Shown here piece after piece: positions 23,719-34,277 of a DNA stretch of 64,000 bases. A program made the position numbers and the translations under genes. The DNA lies in contig NC_092671.1 of NCBI RefSeq assembly GCF_964355755.1, positions 13,932,501-13,996,500 on the forward strand, in the 5' to 3' direction. Position 1 is the first letter of the stretch. Every line of letters starts with the position of its first letter. This DNA comes from Antedon mediterranea (lineage: Eukaryota > Echinodermata > Crinoidea > Comatulida > Antedonidae). The notes beneath the pieces were generated by a model. It searched no databases. It saw only the letters and a list, made by a program, of their open reading frames with translations, and was not told where the DNA came from.

Positions 23719-25798
23719 GGGTAGTAACAAAGTGCGAGGCAGCGAGGCACGCGAGGCAGGGAAGGCATGCGAGGCAAGTCAGAAATTTATGCGAGGCATC
23801 GTTTTACCATCATCAAAAAATGCGAGGCATCATTTTATCATTTCTCAAAATTGCAAGGCAGGAAATCACCGAAATTGAAGTAGCCTAGGCTAGGCCTAGG
23901 CCCGCTAGGCTAGTTTCCTTTTGCACCTGCCTTGTATTTTAACCAACTTTATCCTGAATACCACAGCTTAGAATTAGTAGGCCTACTTTAATGAAGAAAA
24001 ATCACATAAAAGTAACAATAAATCCATTAAATTGGTGATTTTACAGACGTTGTTTTTCTCGCATTTCGCACACTCAATGTTCAATATTTTGGTTTCTATG
24101 GAACGCCAAAAGAGCAAAATTAATTAGAGGGCTAAAAACTCTGTGGAATCCATTTATATTTAACGCATTATTTGGTGAAAATCAAGTACAATTTCAATAG
24201 ATTTTGTCACTGTCAGTAAGGAAAAATGTTACTGTTCACCGGTGTACTGTTGATAATGTACACGGTTTCGGTAACCTTTTAAAGAATAAAATAGAAAAAT
24301 TCATCATAATATCCTTAGTAGGATGTCCTAGGTCTAGACTAGGTAGTGATGTTGATTTAGGATCGATTATTATTCTTTGAAAACAGAACAGTATCAGCAG
24401 TAGCATATTACAGCATTTTTATTGACAAATTAACAAATATATTGAAATAAAACGTGTTTTTCACCAATAAATGCATGAGAAATTGACGCATTCCACTGAG
24501 TTTTAGTCCTCTATTATCGTTGCTCTTTTGGCGCTCCATAGAAACAAAAATATTGAACATTGAATAAGTGAAATTCGCGAACAGTGTACGAGAAACACGC
24601 CTGTAAAATCATTAATTTAAGGATTTATTTGTTACTTTTTATGTGATTCTTTCATTAAAGTACTCATGAGGTATACTTCTATGGTGTGGTATTCACACGA
24701 TAAAGTTAGTTATCAAATTTGGAGTAAAAATACAAGCGAAGGAAACTAGCGCCAGGTTTATTAGTACGTACATGGACAACAATAAATAAAAATCGTTCGT
24801 AATATACCTAGCTTACTAAAACAGGAATAGTGTATCATTATTAAATATTACACCAATTATTATTATATCAAAATTCATTAATTATTTTCTACATAGGCCT
24901 CTTACCTAGGTTAGGGCTAAGCATATTAGCTAAAGTTTAATTTTAGGCCTAGTATTACAATTGTCGGACGTAAGTCTTTTTTCACACGCGCTCCAGAATT
25001 CTGTCGCAATTTTTTTCTTTGCGGCATGTTATTGGATCGCCATATCAGTTACCGTTTATTCACCGCCAGTTATTGAACTTGTCCTGGCAATCGCTGTTCA
25101 CCTTATTTGCGAGAGAGGTACACGTGTTGTTCCTAGAGAATGGAATGTCAAAAATGTCTTTGGCACGCCGCTCAGAGAGAAGTCTGTGCGTTGCTGCTGA
25201 AACCACGTGCTATAGGAGGGGATCAATGCACCACAATCCTCAGAGCTGAGGGCTGAATCATTCCGCTACCTGCTAAATAGTACAGAGGGATTTTCCATCT
25301 CTCGGGTCTACCGGATCTAGGCGCAGGGGTGTGACAAAATATTATTTTCACTCTGCTATGTTCGAGAGACATGTGAGTGAACACGCTCGAAATGCCAACA
25401 AACATTGCAGTCATTTGATGAGTGTGTCGCTATAACAATTATTGTTTATCGAAAGTTGAAGACTGTCGTTCAGATTTTTGAACCGTAGTTTGGGCACTTT
25501 TGTAAAAGTAAAATTTGACACGATATGACTTGAATGAAAAAACAATCGTTACATAAAAATAAACAACATGATGAGTGTATACACGAATCTATTTAGATAC
25601 GCTTGTATCGATTGATTATTAGGCCTATAATATAGCATAATAGCACGTTAAGATATGCCTCGCACCTTTTTGAAATTGTAAACTATATGCCTCGCATGCC
25701 TCGCACTTTTGGAAATGATAAAATGATGCCTCGCACAAATATTTGGCATGCCCCGCTTGCCTCGCGTGCCTCGCTGCCTCGCACTTTGTCAACACTCC
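23719..25798. mobile_element. TU-like foldback element 2 (GCGAGGCA repeat ends)
   Basis: 2080 bp, flanked by AGTGTACC duplications at 23711-23718 and 25799-25806. The terminal inverted repeats read GACAAAGTGCGAGGCAGCG and continue into irregular arrays of TGCGAGGCA-type units at 23735-23865 and 25655-25790. An inner inverted pair (about 23890-24230 with 24470-24750, for example ATTTTGGTTTCTATGG.ACGCC) shows that the fold continues. The segment 24760-25640 has no partner and looks like an extra insertion. No transposase. Same architecture as element 1 with an unrelated repeat. Confidence 0.82.
24760..25640. other. Unpaired insert within TU-like element 2
   Basis: This part breaks the symmetry of element 2. 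The stretch 24961-25430 is richer in GC than its surroundings and has short open frames on both strands, but none shows a recognisable domain. Its nature is unknown. Confidence 0.4.
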
Positions 25799-25908
25799 AG
25801 TGTACCGTGTGTTAAAATTACAGCATTTATAGCAGACAACAACGTGTATAACTAGCTATAGTTTTACAGGTAGCACCTGTGGACAGTAGCAGAATCGGGT
25901 GTTCCACA

Positions 25909-26460
25909 AACAATAGGCAAATTATATGCTCGCCGAACTGTGTCGCCTCATAAGGGGACGCATGCTAAGGGCACAAAACATTTTCACAAACCCAATCATT
26001 TTCACAAACCCGCCTCGCCACCGGGGTTAAAATTGTGAATTAAATCGAGAAAACTGTGCATTATTTTGCGAGGCCTGTCAAATGCTCTTGTGACCGAATT
26101 GTTTTAGATATATAAATAAAGATGGCGGAAAATGTTAAAATTTCATAACTTTCACAGTAAAATTGTTTACCGAATGTGTAGAAATTAGAAATTTGGGTAT
26201 TGACAAACTGCAAGCCATGAGTACGAAGTGTAACTGCACTATTGTACCAAAAGTGCGAGGCACCATAAAACATATTAAATAATTTTAATATAAATTAGTA
26301 TGTTCATATCAAACATTAGAGGGGATTAATTAAAAAATAAAATCATTATTTTATGTTATGTTGTTCTAAACATACCCTACTACTACTGTACTACTAAAAT
26401 AAAGTCAAGCCTGCCTGCTGCTCCCTTCTTGTTGGTCAGTCTCGCTTGTAGTTATTTTTT
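25909..26460. other. Unassigned flank of the giant foldback element
   Basis: A repeated TTTTCACAAACCC pair at 25980-26010 and an isolated AAAAGTGCGAGGCACC near 26250 are visible, nothing else. Before the transposon insertion this sequence would have adjoined the synthetase 5' region, so its promoter could lie here. No convincing promoter motif was found. Confidence 0.35.
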
Positions 26461-26737
26461 CCAAAATGTCCCCCGCCGGTGTAAGATTGAATTGTGTCCA
26501 CCATTCAAAAGTGTCCGGGCGGACACTTTTCAGCATTGGATAGTGTCCAGTTGCATGTTTCAACGGGTTCGTGGGCGTTTTTCAACAATTTAATGGTGTC
26601 CGGCCCATTTAATAATGTCTGACCCATGGATTGAAATGCGTCCACTATTAAATACTGTATCATACGTTTTATGATAGCTGGTTGTTTTTATCACACCTGC
26701 ACTTGTCTTGTCTTTACTTAATGATGCCAAACTCATT

Positions 26738-28312
26738 TTTTTTTCTAATTAAAGATCGCTTTGCCTAAACACCTCCAATTAGGGACCATTATATTATTTG
26801 GTATGTGAAAAGACAAGAATAAATAATTGTTAAGTATTTGACAAAAACAAGTAAATGAAGTGGTCCTCTTCCAATTAAAAATCACTTTACCTAAAACACC
26901 TCCAATTAGCGACCATTATATTATTTAGTATTAATAAAGCAAGAAGAATATATAGTTATTAATTATGTGACAAAAAACAAGTAATTGTACTGGTCCTCTT
27001 TCAATAAAGGACCACTTTACTTAAAACACCTCCAATTAGCGACCATTTTATTAATTGGTATGAGTAAAGACAAAATTAAGTAACTGTACTGACTGGTCCG
27101 CTTCCAATTAAAGCTCACTTTACTTTAAGACACCTCTAATTAGTGACCATTTTTATTAATTGGTACGAGTAAAGGCAAGAATAATTAATAGTTTAATTAT
27201 GTGACAAAATTAAGTAAATGTACTGGTCCGCTTCCAATTAAAGGTCACTTTACTTTAAGACGCCTCTAATTAGCGACCATTTTATTAATTGGTAGGAGTA
27301 AATACAAGAAGAATACATAGTTTTAATTATGATTGTGACAAAATTAAGTAACTGTACTAGTCCTCTTCCAGTTATAGATCACTTTACTTAAAGAAACCTC
27401 CAATTAGCGACCATTATATTATTTAGTATGAATAAAGACAAAAAGAATACATAGTTTTAATTTTGTGACAAAAACAAGTAATATTGTACTGGTCCTCTTC
27501 CATTAAAAAACACTTTACTTATAGACACCTCCAATTAGCGACCATTTTATTAATTGGTATGAGTAAAGACAATAATAATTAATAGTTTTAATTATGTGAC
27601 AAAATTAAGTAACTGTACTGGTCCGCTTCCAATTAAAGATCACTTTACTTTAAGACACCTCTAATTAGTGACCATTTTTATTAATTGGTATGAGTAAAGG
27701 CAAGAATAATTAATAGTTTAATTATGTCACAAAATTAAGTAAATGTGCTGGTCCTCTTCCAATTAAAGATCACTTCAGTTTAAGACACTTCCAATTAGCG
27801 ACCGTTATATTATTTTGTATGAATAAAGACAAGAAGAAGAAATAGTTTATAATCATGTGATAAAAAACAAGTAATTGTACTGGTCCTCTTCCAATTAAAG
27901 ATCACTTCAATTTAAACACTTCCATTTAGCGACCGTTTTATTATTTTGTATGAATAAAGACAAGAAGAAGAAATAGTTTATAATCATGTGATAAAAAACA
28001 AGTAATTGTACTGGTCCTCTTCCAATTAAAGATCACTTCAATTTAAACACTTCCAATTAGCGACCGTTTTATTATTTTGTATGAGCACAGACAAGAGGAA
28101 TAAATAGTTTATAATCATGTGATAAAAAAACAAGTAATTGTACTGGTCCTCTTCCAATTAAAGATCACTTTACTTTAAGACACTTCCAATTAGCGACGGT
28201 TTTATTATTTTGTATGAGTAAAGACAAGAAGTTTAAATAGTTTATAATCATGTGACAAAAAACAAGTAATTGTACTGGTCCTCTTCCAATTAAAGATCAC
28301 TTTACTGTAAGA
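26738..28312 (+). repeat. ~130-bp satellite array, about 12 units
   Basis: Each unit contains GGTCCTCTTCCAATTAAAG, then a degenerate ACACCTCCAATTAGCGACCA and TATGAGTAAAGACAAGAA. GGTCCTCTT/GGTCCGCTT recurs near 26862, 26992 and onward every ~130 bp to about 28278. Units diverge by point changes and small indels. Three successive units near 27750-28140 are most alike, consistent with local amplification. Confidence 0.92.
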
Positions 28313-28794
28313 CAGACAGATGACAGTTAACACGACTAAAAGGTGAAATATCTCCCGAGAGCCGCTGTTTTGAGGTTGACCTGACAATTGTGGCCATTAC
28401 CAATTGGGACATTACCCTTGCTGGACATCTGGTAAAAATAAATACTGATTATGCTGCCACTTTAGTACACAAAACGATAAATTAAAAAAAATAATACAAC
28501 TTGTAGCATTCCCTTTAAACTTACAGTAGGCCCTGTTCAAAACTGCTAGTGTAGAAAAGTCAAATCCACCCATGTAATAAAACCTAGAACTAGCTAATGA
28601 TGTAGAAACACCAACAGCTTATTTATTAAATAAAAATCAACATTATACTAATGTACAACTCAACATGTAATGTAGTAACGAAAATTGCCTCACAGCTAAT
28701 GTAGTTAATATCGCCAGCTAATAAAATATTATATATTTTACAAACCTAAATGTCTAAATCATGTGCAAATGTATTTCTCTACTTGCTGTCAGTC

Positions 28795-29115
28795 TATCCA
28801 CCTCTCGTAAGTGATCGGCTTTCAAAACTTAGCACTCTGATCGTAAGCAACCACCCTTGTTAGCGACCACCTTTAATATTTAAAAGGGACTACCTCTGTT
28901 AAGGGACCGCTTCTCACAATGGACAACCTCCTGAAGGGGTAACCACCTCTCATAACGGACTGCTTTTCATAAACTACCACCGCTCGTAGACGACCACTTC
29001 TTTTACCGACTACACCTCCCGTAAGTGACCACCTCAATAGAGGTGGTCATTTGCGAAAGGTGGTCGTTACGGAAAGTAGTCGATTATGAGAAGTGGTCCC
29101 ATAGTAGAGGTGGAC
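28795..29115. repeat. GACCACC repeat cluster with hairpin
   Basis: Irregular copies of a GACCACCTCTCGTAAG-like motif run forward to about 29036 and then in inverted orientation. They meet at GACCACCTC-AATA-GAGGTGGTC (29027-29048), giving a stem with a 4-nt loop that can extend outward. The motif resembles the AGCGACCA core of the neighbouring satellite. Confidence 0.7.
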
Positions 29116-30090
29116 GGTTTTTTTTTTTTAGATTATTCGAAAGAAACAAAAAACCGAATACCCTTGAGTGAACGAATAATTATGATGCGCAATTAAGGTG
29201 TTTAATTTGCCATATAAAATATAAAAAAATAAATATTTTTTGGTAATATGCATCAACAATATTTTTCAAATGTATTTTAGATAAATAAATAAATAAATAA
29301 TGTAAAATCTCTAGAAACAAAAAAAAATATTGTGACTAACCAATTCAATATTTTATTAAATAAAACCAAAAATCAGGCATCTGTGAAAAAAAATATAATG
29401 AAAAAGAACTCACTTTAGCAATGACGAACTTACTTGTTTAAAGTACTTTTGTTATCAGTTAATATTACAGTATTAAATTAGTAACAGTATTATGAATATT
29501 ACAAAATAATATTTTGAGAACTGAAAAATATTTTGAGGGAACAAATATATTTAGGGAGAACAAAATAAGATTTCAAGAACTGAACAATATAAAAAACGAA
29601 TTACTACTTCGAGACAAGGAATGATCGAGAATTTCCCTCGAAATTATTTCGTTCTCTCGCGAATTAGTAATTCGAATTCCAATGAAATAATATTTCGAGA
29701 GAACGAAAATAGGTAGGCCCTATGCCTATATGATTTAGTGATATTCATTCCCTAGAAATAATAATACAGTACCGGTAGGCTATATATTTTTTCAAGTTGT
29801 CGATTTACTTCAAATTGACCACAGGTTGTATATACTCAATCAAAAACAAACAATTTAATTTGATTAGACTATATGTCTCCAGATATAATAATAGTAATAT
29901 TTATTTCAATCGACTTGATATTTTGCGATTCAAGTTGGTATTCTAAGGAATTGTAATTACCCTAACGGGAGTTGGTGACCGTCCAGTGCCCTAGTTTTTA
30001 TGGGGTTAATAATTATGAAGTCGATGTCGATGGTCCTACTTTTTTATCGATGAAAGCTGCCCGGGTGGTTGCAGCCATTTTCAACAGCTG
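29116..30090. other. AT-rich interval, no gene seen
   Basis: Contains a short (TAAA)n run near 29281 and an inverted pair TTTCGTTCTCTCG (29647) / CGAGAGAACGAAA (29696). Nothing coding is recognisable. Confidence 0.45.
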
Positions 30091-30371
30091 GTATTACACT
30101 ATTCAATGCTGAAAATTGTCCAGTGGACACTTTCAAACACACCGGCCCACCACACAGCCCACCCAGGCCTAGGCCTAGTAATTTTAATATAATATAGGGC
30201 TTCCTATACTAGATGATATTTTGTTTAAAAAAATACATTTCACAAGACTTAGATTTAAAATATCCGTAATCCACTGTATTCGTCCATTGTTGACAGCGTT
30301 GATAAAGAAGCTACTGCCAGGCAGACTGTACTAAGCATACAGCGAATAGCCGTCTCTCCGGCGGGCGGGCT

Positions 30372-31394
30372 GCGATTTTTTTTTTCGTACATAAGTTGGG
30401 GACCCCCTCATGAAACGTCACAAAATAAACACAAGTGCGGTACGATTCTAGGCCTATCTCCGCTGTTGAAGAATAGCGGCGTTTTGTGTGGATTGTCGAA
30501 ATAATCGGCCTTTAGTTTATGGTGTTTTTTAATATAATTTATTACTAAAGAATTACGTGTTAAAATTATAGTTTCTATTGATACTATTAGGCCTAATTAT
30601 TAGTCTCTAAACCCATGTCTATTCTAGTAGTAGCTGTGTGGATGTGTGTGACGTGTGTGTGTGTGTTAGGTATGACCAAAGATAGTTACACTATCTTTGG
30701 TATGACACAATCCGAGTAATAAGTCAGCAAAATTAAACAATAAACATTACACAAAAATACATTTTTTTATTCTCGTGGGTCAAATCTTCCCATCTCATGT
30801 GTTCATATACGCGCATTTTTAAAGTTCCTTTGAGTACATTGCATATTGTTTGATAATTGATAGCAGAATTTAAAAAATACAGTACACAAATTATACACAT
30901 TCTTTATTCTTGTGGGTCTAAGCTTTCTTTGGGCTATGTCCAAGAACGCTTGGGTGCACACGGAACAACAACTGCGATACGATTCTTTCTACAATAATAG
31001 GACTAGTATAGGATTCTAGGTCAATTCACGTGATTGCCTTCGCGCACTCTTCTTCACACACACGTCCACTATGCAAAATGTGTCGAGGCTAATCGACAGC
31101 TAGGCAAAACATTAAACTAAGTAGTAATTGGACATAGCCCAAAGACACAAGTCACACACACCCACACAGCTACTACTAGAATATACAGGGGTTTAGAGAC
31201 ACACAAAACTCCGCTATTCTATTATGAAATCAGCGGAGATAGGCCTAGAATCGTACCGCACTTGTGTAATCACTTCTTGTTGCTATACGCTTGGGTGCAC
31301 ACGGAACAAGAAAATTTAACTGATGAATTATTCATGTTTATTTTGTGACGTTTCACGATGGGGTCCCCAACTTATGTACGAAAAAAAAAATCGC
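30372..31394. mobile_element. 1.0-kb element with long terminal inverted repeats and 9-bp duplication
   Basis: 1023 bp, flanked by perfect GGGCGGGCT repeats at 30363-30371 and 31395-31403. The ends begin GCGATTTTTTTTTTCG in both orientations, continue through CATAAGTTGGGGACCCC, and stay complementary for ~280 bp inward (CTAGTAGTAGCTGTGTG at 30622 with 31160-31180), with gaps. A 9-bp duplication with long inverted repeats is characteristic of Mutator-like elements; that class is an inference. No ORF, so nonautonomous. Confidence 0.8.
30684..30712. repeat. Short perfect hairpin
   Basis: ACCAAAGATAGT-TAC-ACTATCTTTGGT: a 12-bp stem with a 3-nt loop inside the 1.0-kb inverted-repeat element. Confidence 0.75.
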
Positions 31395-31403
31395 GGGCGG
31401 GCT

Positions 31404-32090
31404 ACCGTGCTATAGGGCCTAGGCTAGCTAGCTAGGCTTAGCTAGCTAGGCTTCTTAGACGGTGACCAGGCATCATCTAAAACTAACTGTAAACATCGAA
31501 GTTGCATCTGGATATTCACAATTGTTAACATAATTACATTAACGGTAGGTGATTCATAAATGTTTATGAATTGTACACAAATATTAACGAAGGCTTATTA
31601 TTATTATTCGAAGGCTTGCACTTGTTGGTATTTTTTTCCGTTGAATTACCGTCGTGGATTGCATGCATTGCGTGGATTGCGTGCATTATTCCTGCATTGC
31701 GTGCCTCGTTGACTCGCACTTTGGCAACACTCGAGAAATTTGACCTCGAGGCTCTCTCTATATACAGTATTACTTTTTTTTTTGTCTTGTGTGGGTTCGT
31801 CCCACTTTTATTATAGTTCTATAAATATAAATAATATATGTATATATGCACATTTATATAATTCTCTTATTTATAAGGTACATTGTTAAAAAAATACATA
31901 TCTTTTGAACAGTATATACATAAGACTAAGATTATTTTGATGTTAAGAAGTAACCACATTTACATTCATATACATTTTTAAAAATACAATTAATTAAAAT
32001 ATGTCGATGGCAGTATTACTTTTTGATATTTTTACTATGCTAGACAAAGAAATCGTAAATAAAAATTGCGAGCACACAATTTAAGAGAAA
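31404..32090. other. Interval without a gene
   Basis: Begins with a GCTAGCTAGGCTTAGCTAGC repeat patch (31420-31450), holds the solo element end at 31699, then becomes AT-rich. No supported coding region. Confidence 0.4.
31699..31735 (-). mobile_element. Solo end of a TU-like element 2 relative
   Basis: The minus strand reads AGTGTTGCCAAAGTGCGAG, then ACGAGGCACGC. This matches the terminal repeat of the element at 23719-25798 (AGTGTTGACAAAGTGCGAGG). No partner end was found nearby, so it is probably a truncated copy. Confidence 0.55.
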
Positions 32091-32718
32091 TGTAACTTAC
32101 TTTTTTTTTTATGAATACACACAGGATGCCCCGGCCTGTAAGACTCCTTGAACTCCGGCTTACGTGTGTCACAAAACAATTCACTCAACAGGATTGAACC
32201 AATAAAAAAAAGTAATACCAGCACTATTGTAACGGTTTTGTTGTTTCCGTTACTATATACTATAGTCTCAGTGGCAGGATGTCATCAGTCACAGAATATA
32301 CGAACAGTAAATATGGTTTTGTCCAGTGACAACAGTTTTATTTCAATACTCAATATAATGCAGTCTGTACTGGCTATATCATGTTGTGATGTGATGTTCC
32401 TATTAAAACGTTTTCTTCTCTCTTTATCAGTTTGTTAACTCTCTCTATTATAAACTCTCTCCCTCTTGGCCAGTACATCCATATTTAAGGAACAGTCCTA
32501 ATTAATATGCATGTACTGGGAGGGGACTATTTGGAACAAAGGAACATTCTTTGATGATGAGGAATAATCATATCACCTTCATCTCAGTGAAGGTTAGGGC
32601 AAATTGGACCACTGGACATCAACAAGTATTTATAGTAACTCCCATTAGAGCAATTATACATTTCACAAAATACCAACTTGTACACAGTTAATAGATTTAT
32701 ATTCTCTCGTGTGTTACA
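32091..32718 (-). repeat. 3' LTR
   Basis: 628 bp. On the minus strand it begins TGTAACACACG and ends GTAAGTTACA, so the ends form the short inverted repeat TGTAAC/GTTACA. About 150 bp at its low-coordinate end are shared with 37955-38108 (for example CACAAAACAATTCACTCAAC). Confidence 0.7.
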
Positions 32719-32735
32719 TCATTCCCCATCTATCA
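32719..32735 (-). other. Polypurine tract
   Basis: GATAGATGGGGAATGA immediately precedes the LTR on the minus strand, the position of the plus-strand primer in LTR retrotransposons. Confidence 0.6.
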
Positions 32736-34037
32736 AAGAAGTGTCCCACTTCTCAATCTTTAAGAGAATCAAATCCAAAAAAAATAATATTGATAACATA
32801 AAATTAACGTTGAAAATACAAGGATTCATATGATATAGTTAATACTGTATTAACTACCAACTAAAACGATAACTATAATTAATAATTGACTATATAATTA
32901 TGATAATATATATGATAATATAAATTAAGTAATATTAATGAAAAAAAACAAAACAATAAAAAACAAGACCATCATACAGTCACTGATTTAATTAATGTAA
33001 AACCATGGTTGACCTGTAAAGTTGATGTAGTATCCATAAAATATTCAAATGAATAAATTCATATTGTACCTCTAGAAAAAAAAATTCACATTCAAATTCC
33101 AAATATTAATCAGCCTTGAATCACATATATAGCAATACAATTTGTTGTAAAAAAAAATAGTGAACCACCACAGAATAGTTAGAGAAATTAAGAATCAGAA
33201 TAAGATAGTTCGAAATAGAAGTATGTTTAATGTATGCTGGTGTAAGACAAATTGGCACAATGTCTATGATGTTCAAAGGCATAAACACGAGGGATTACCA
33301 TGAGGGATAAAGTAACATATACAAATTCTACAAAAAAAAATTATTTAAAAATAAAAACATTCAACCGCAAAACGTTAATTGTTCCTCTTGTCGCCGGTTA
33401 TTTAAACCCATAGACTCAATATGGCCATGATCAGGTACGACATTATATTAGGAATAAACATCAAATATGTGGAAAATAACATAAAATTACAAACACAGGA
33501 CATAACACTATCATAATATCAGACATGCGATATCTCTAGTCGCAGGTTATTTAATCCCATAGACACAAGTCATGATCAGGAACGACGCTTTGCGAAATAA
33601 CGTATGTTTATTTAAACTGGGCATGATGTGTATTACATACCAAACAACACAAATTATTTAAACAAAAAAATACAATGAAGGAAATTATCACCATGGAAAT
33701 CTAGTGTCACCTGGCACAGTGCAAATGTACTACTCAATATCAGCATAACAGTAAACCAATTGGTAGGTCATGAAAAATGTAAAGAAAGATGAAGAAATCA
33801 GAAACAATTGTGGCAGTCCTACTACGAATCACAAGAGAGCAAATCTCTCACTTTTGCTCTTAGGTGAAATAATCACTAAATAATATGAAACAAAAGTTAA
33901 TCGAATATAAGAAAATTATTACTGTCAGAAATACTGTAATAGGAATCTATCTAAATAAAATACAACATGCATAGTCGTAATATCTAAGGAAAAAAAACTG
34001 AACTATTTATGCATAAAAAATAAGTATATACAAAAAA
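32736..34037 (-). other. Noncoding internal part of the LTR element
   Basis: AT-rich. Contains a ~55-bp duplication (CGGTTATTTAAACCCATAG near 33396 and CAGGTTATTTAATCCCATAG near 33543, each followed by CATGATCAGG). No reading frame of note. Confidence 0.5.
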
Positions 34038-34277
34038 CTAATTATCATATTTTGCTGGGGTTTTAATAATTCGTCCATATCTTGAAGTGATTGTAGGTTT
34101 GATATAAGGTTTTAATCTATCATAGTGTACTCGTCTAGTATAGGGTAGGTTTGTCTTTTGATTGTGCAATTTATATGTTTTACCACTATCGTCAACCTTT
34201 ACAATTTGATAAGGGCCAATCCATTTTGGTGCTAGTTTAACTCGGGCATTAACTGGATCATTTAACCAAACTTGATC
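34038..34277 (-). pseudogene. Integrase C-terminal fragment (GPY/F domain)
   Basis: The minus strand reads DQVWLNDPVNARVKLAPKW, then IGPYQIV and a basic tail, ending TAG at 34038-34040. W-GPY is the hallmark of the GPY/F module of Ty3/gypsy integrases. The catalytic core and zinc-binding domain are absent. A TGA at 34278-34280 separates it from the reverse-transcriptase frame, which is otherwise continuous with it. In intact elements a glycine codon often precedes DQVWL, so the TGA is probably a point mutation. Confidence 0.82.

Larger units (their letters stand above)
13505..25900. mobile_element. Giant foldback element: ~8.1-kb inverted repeat, enlarged by two nested insertions
   Basis: The sequence from about 13505 to 17535 reads back as its reverse complement from 17720 to 25900. 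Anchor pairs: ACCCGATTCTGCTAC (13507) with 25885-25900; GCAGGTTTTCGTACTGCCAT (13668) with 21475-21495; the inner ends 17521-17535 and 17720-17735. The outer edges are flanked by GTTCCACA at 13497-13504 and 25901-25908, a probable 8-bp target duplication. Without the nested elements (21543-23710 and 23719-25806) the length is about 8140 bp, that is, arms of ~4 kb around a ~185-bp loop. Arms are similar but not identical; the left arm has ~220 bp extra near 14390-14600. No coding frame is shared by both arms, so it is probably nonautonomous. It sits 140 bp upstream of the ATG exon of the synthetase gene. Confidence 0.85.
17720..25900 (-). repeat. Right arm of the giant inverted repeat, split by two insertions
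   Basis: Arm sequence occupies 17720-21542, 23703-23718 and 25799-25900. The remainder is the two nested foldback elements. The degenerate GTACGAGTTGAC zone reappears at 20753-20860 and 21200-21290, shortened relative to the left arm. Confidence 0.83.
26474..30150. mobile_element. Candidate inverted-repeat element with satellite cargo
   Basis: The ends share, in opposite orientation, CCGGTGT, AAAGTGTCC, GGACA.TTTTCAGCATTG and ATAGTGT (left 26474-26550, right 30092-30148). Between them lie the 130-bp satellite and the GACCACC hairpins. I could not fix an exact target duplication, so the borders and the single-element interpretation are tentative. Confidence 0.4.

Noticed and set aside
26740-28312. 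CRISPR-like array
   Set aside because: The 130-bp period, absence of unique spacers and eukaryotic context show an ordinary satellite.
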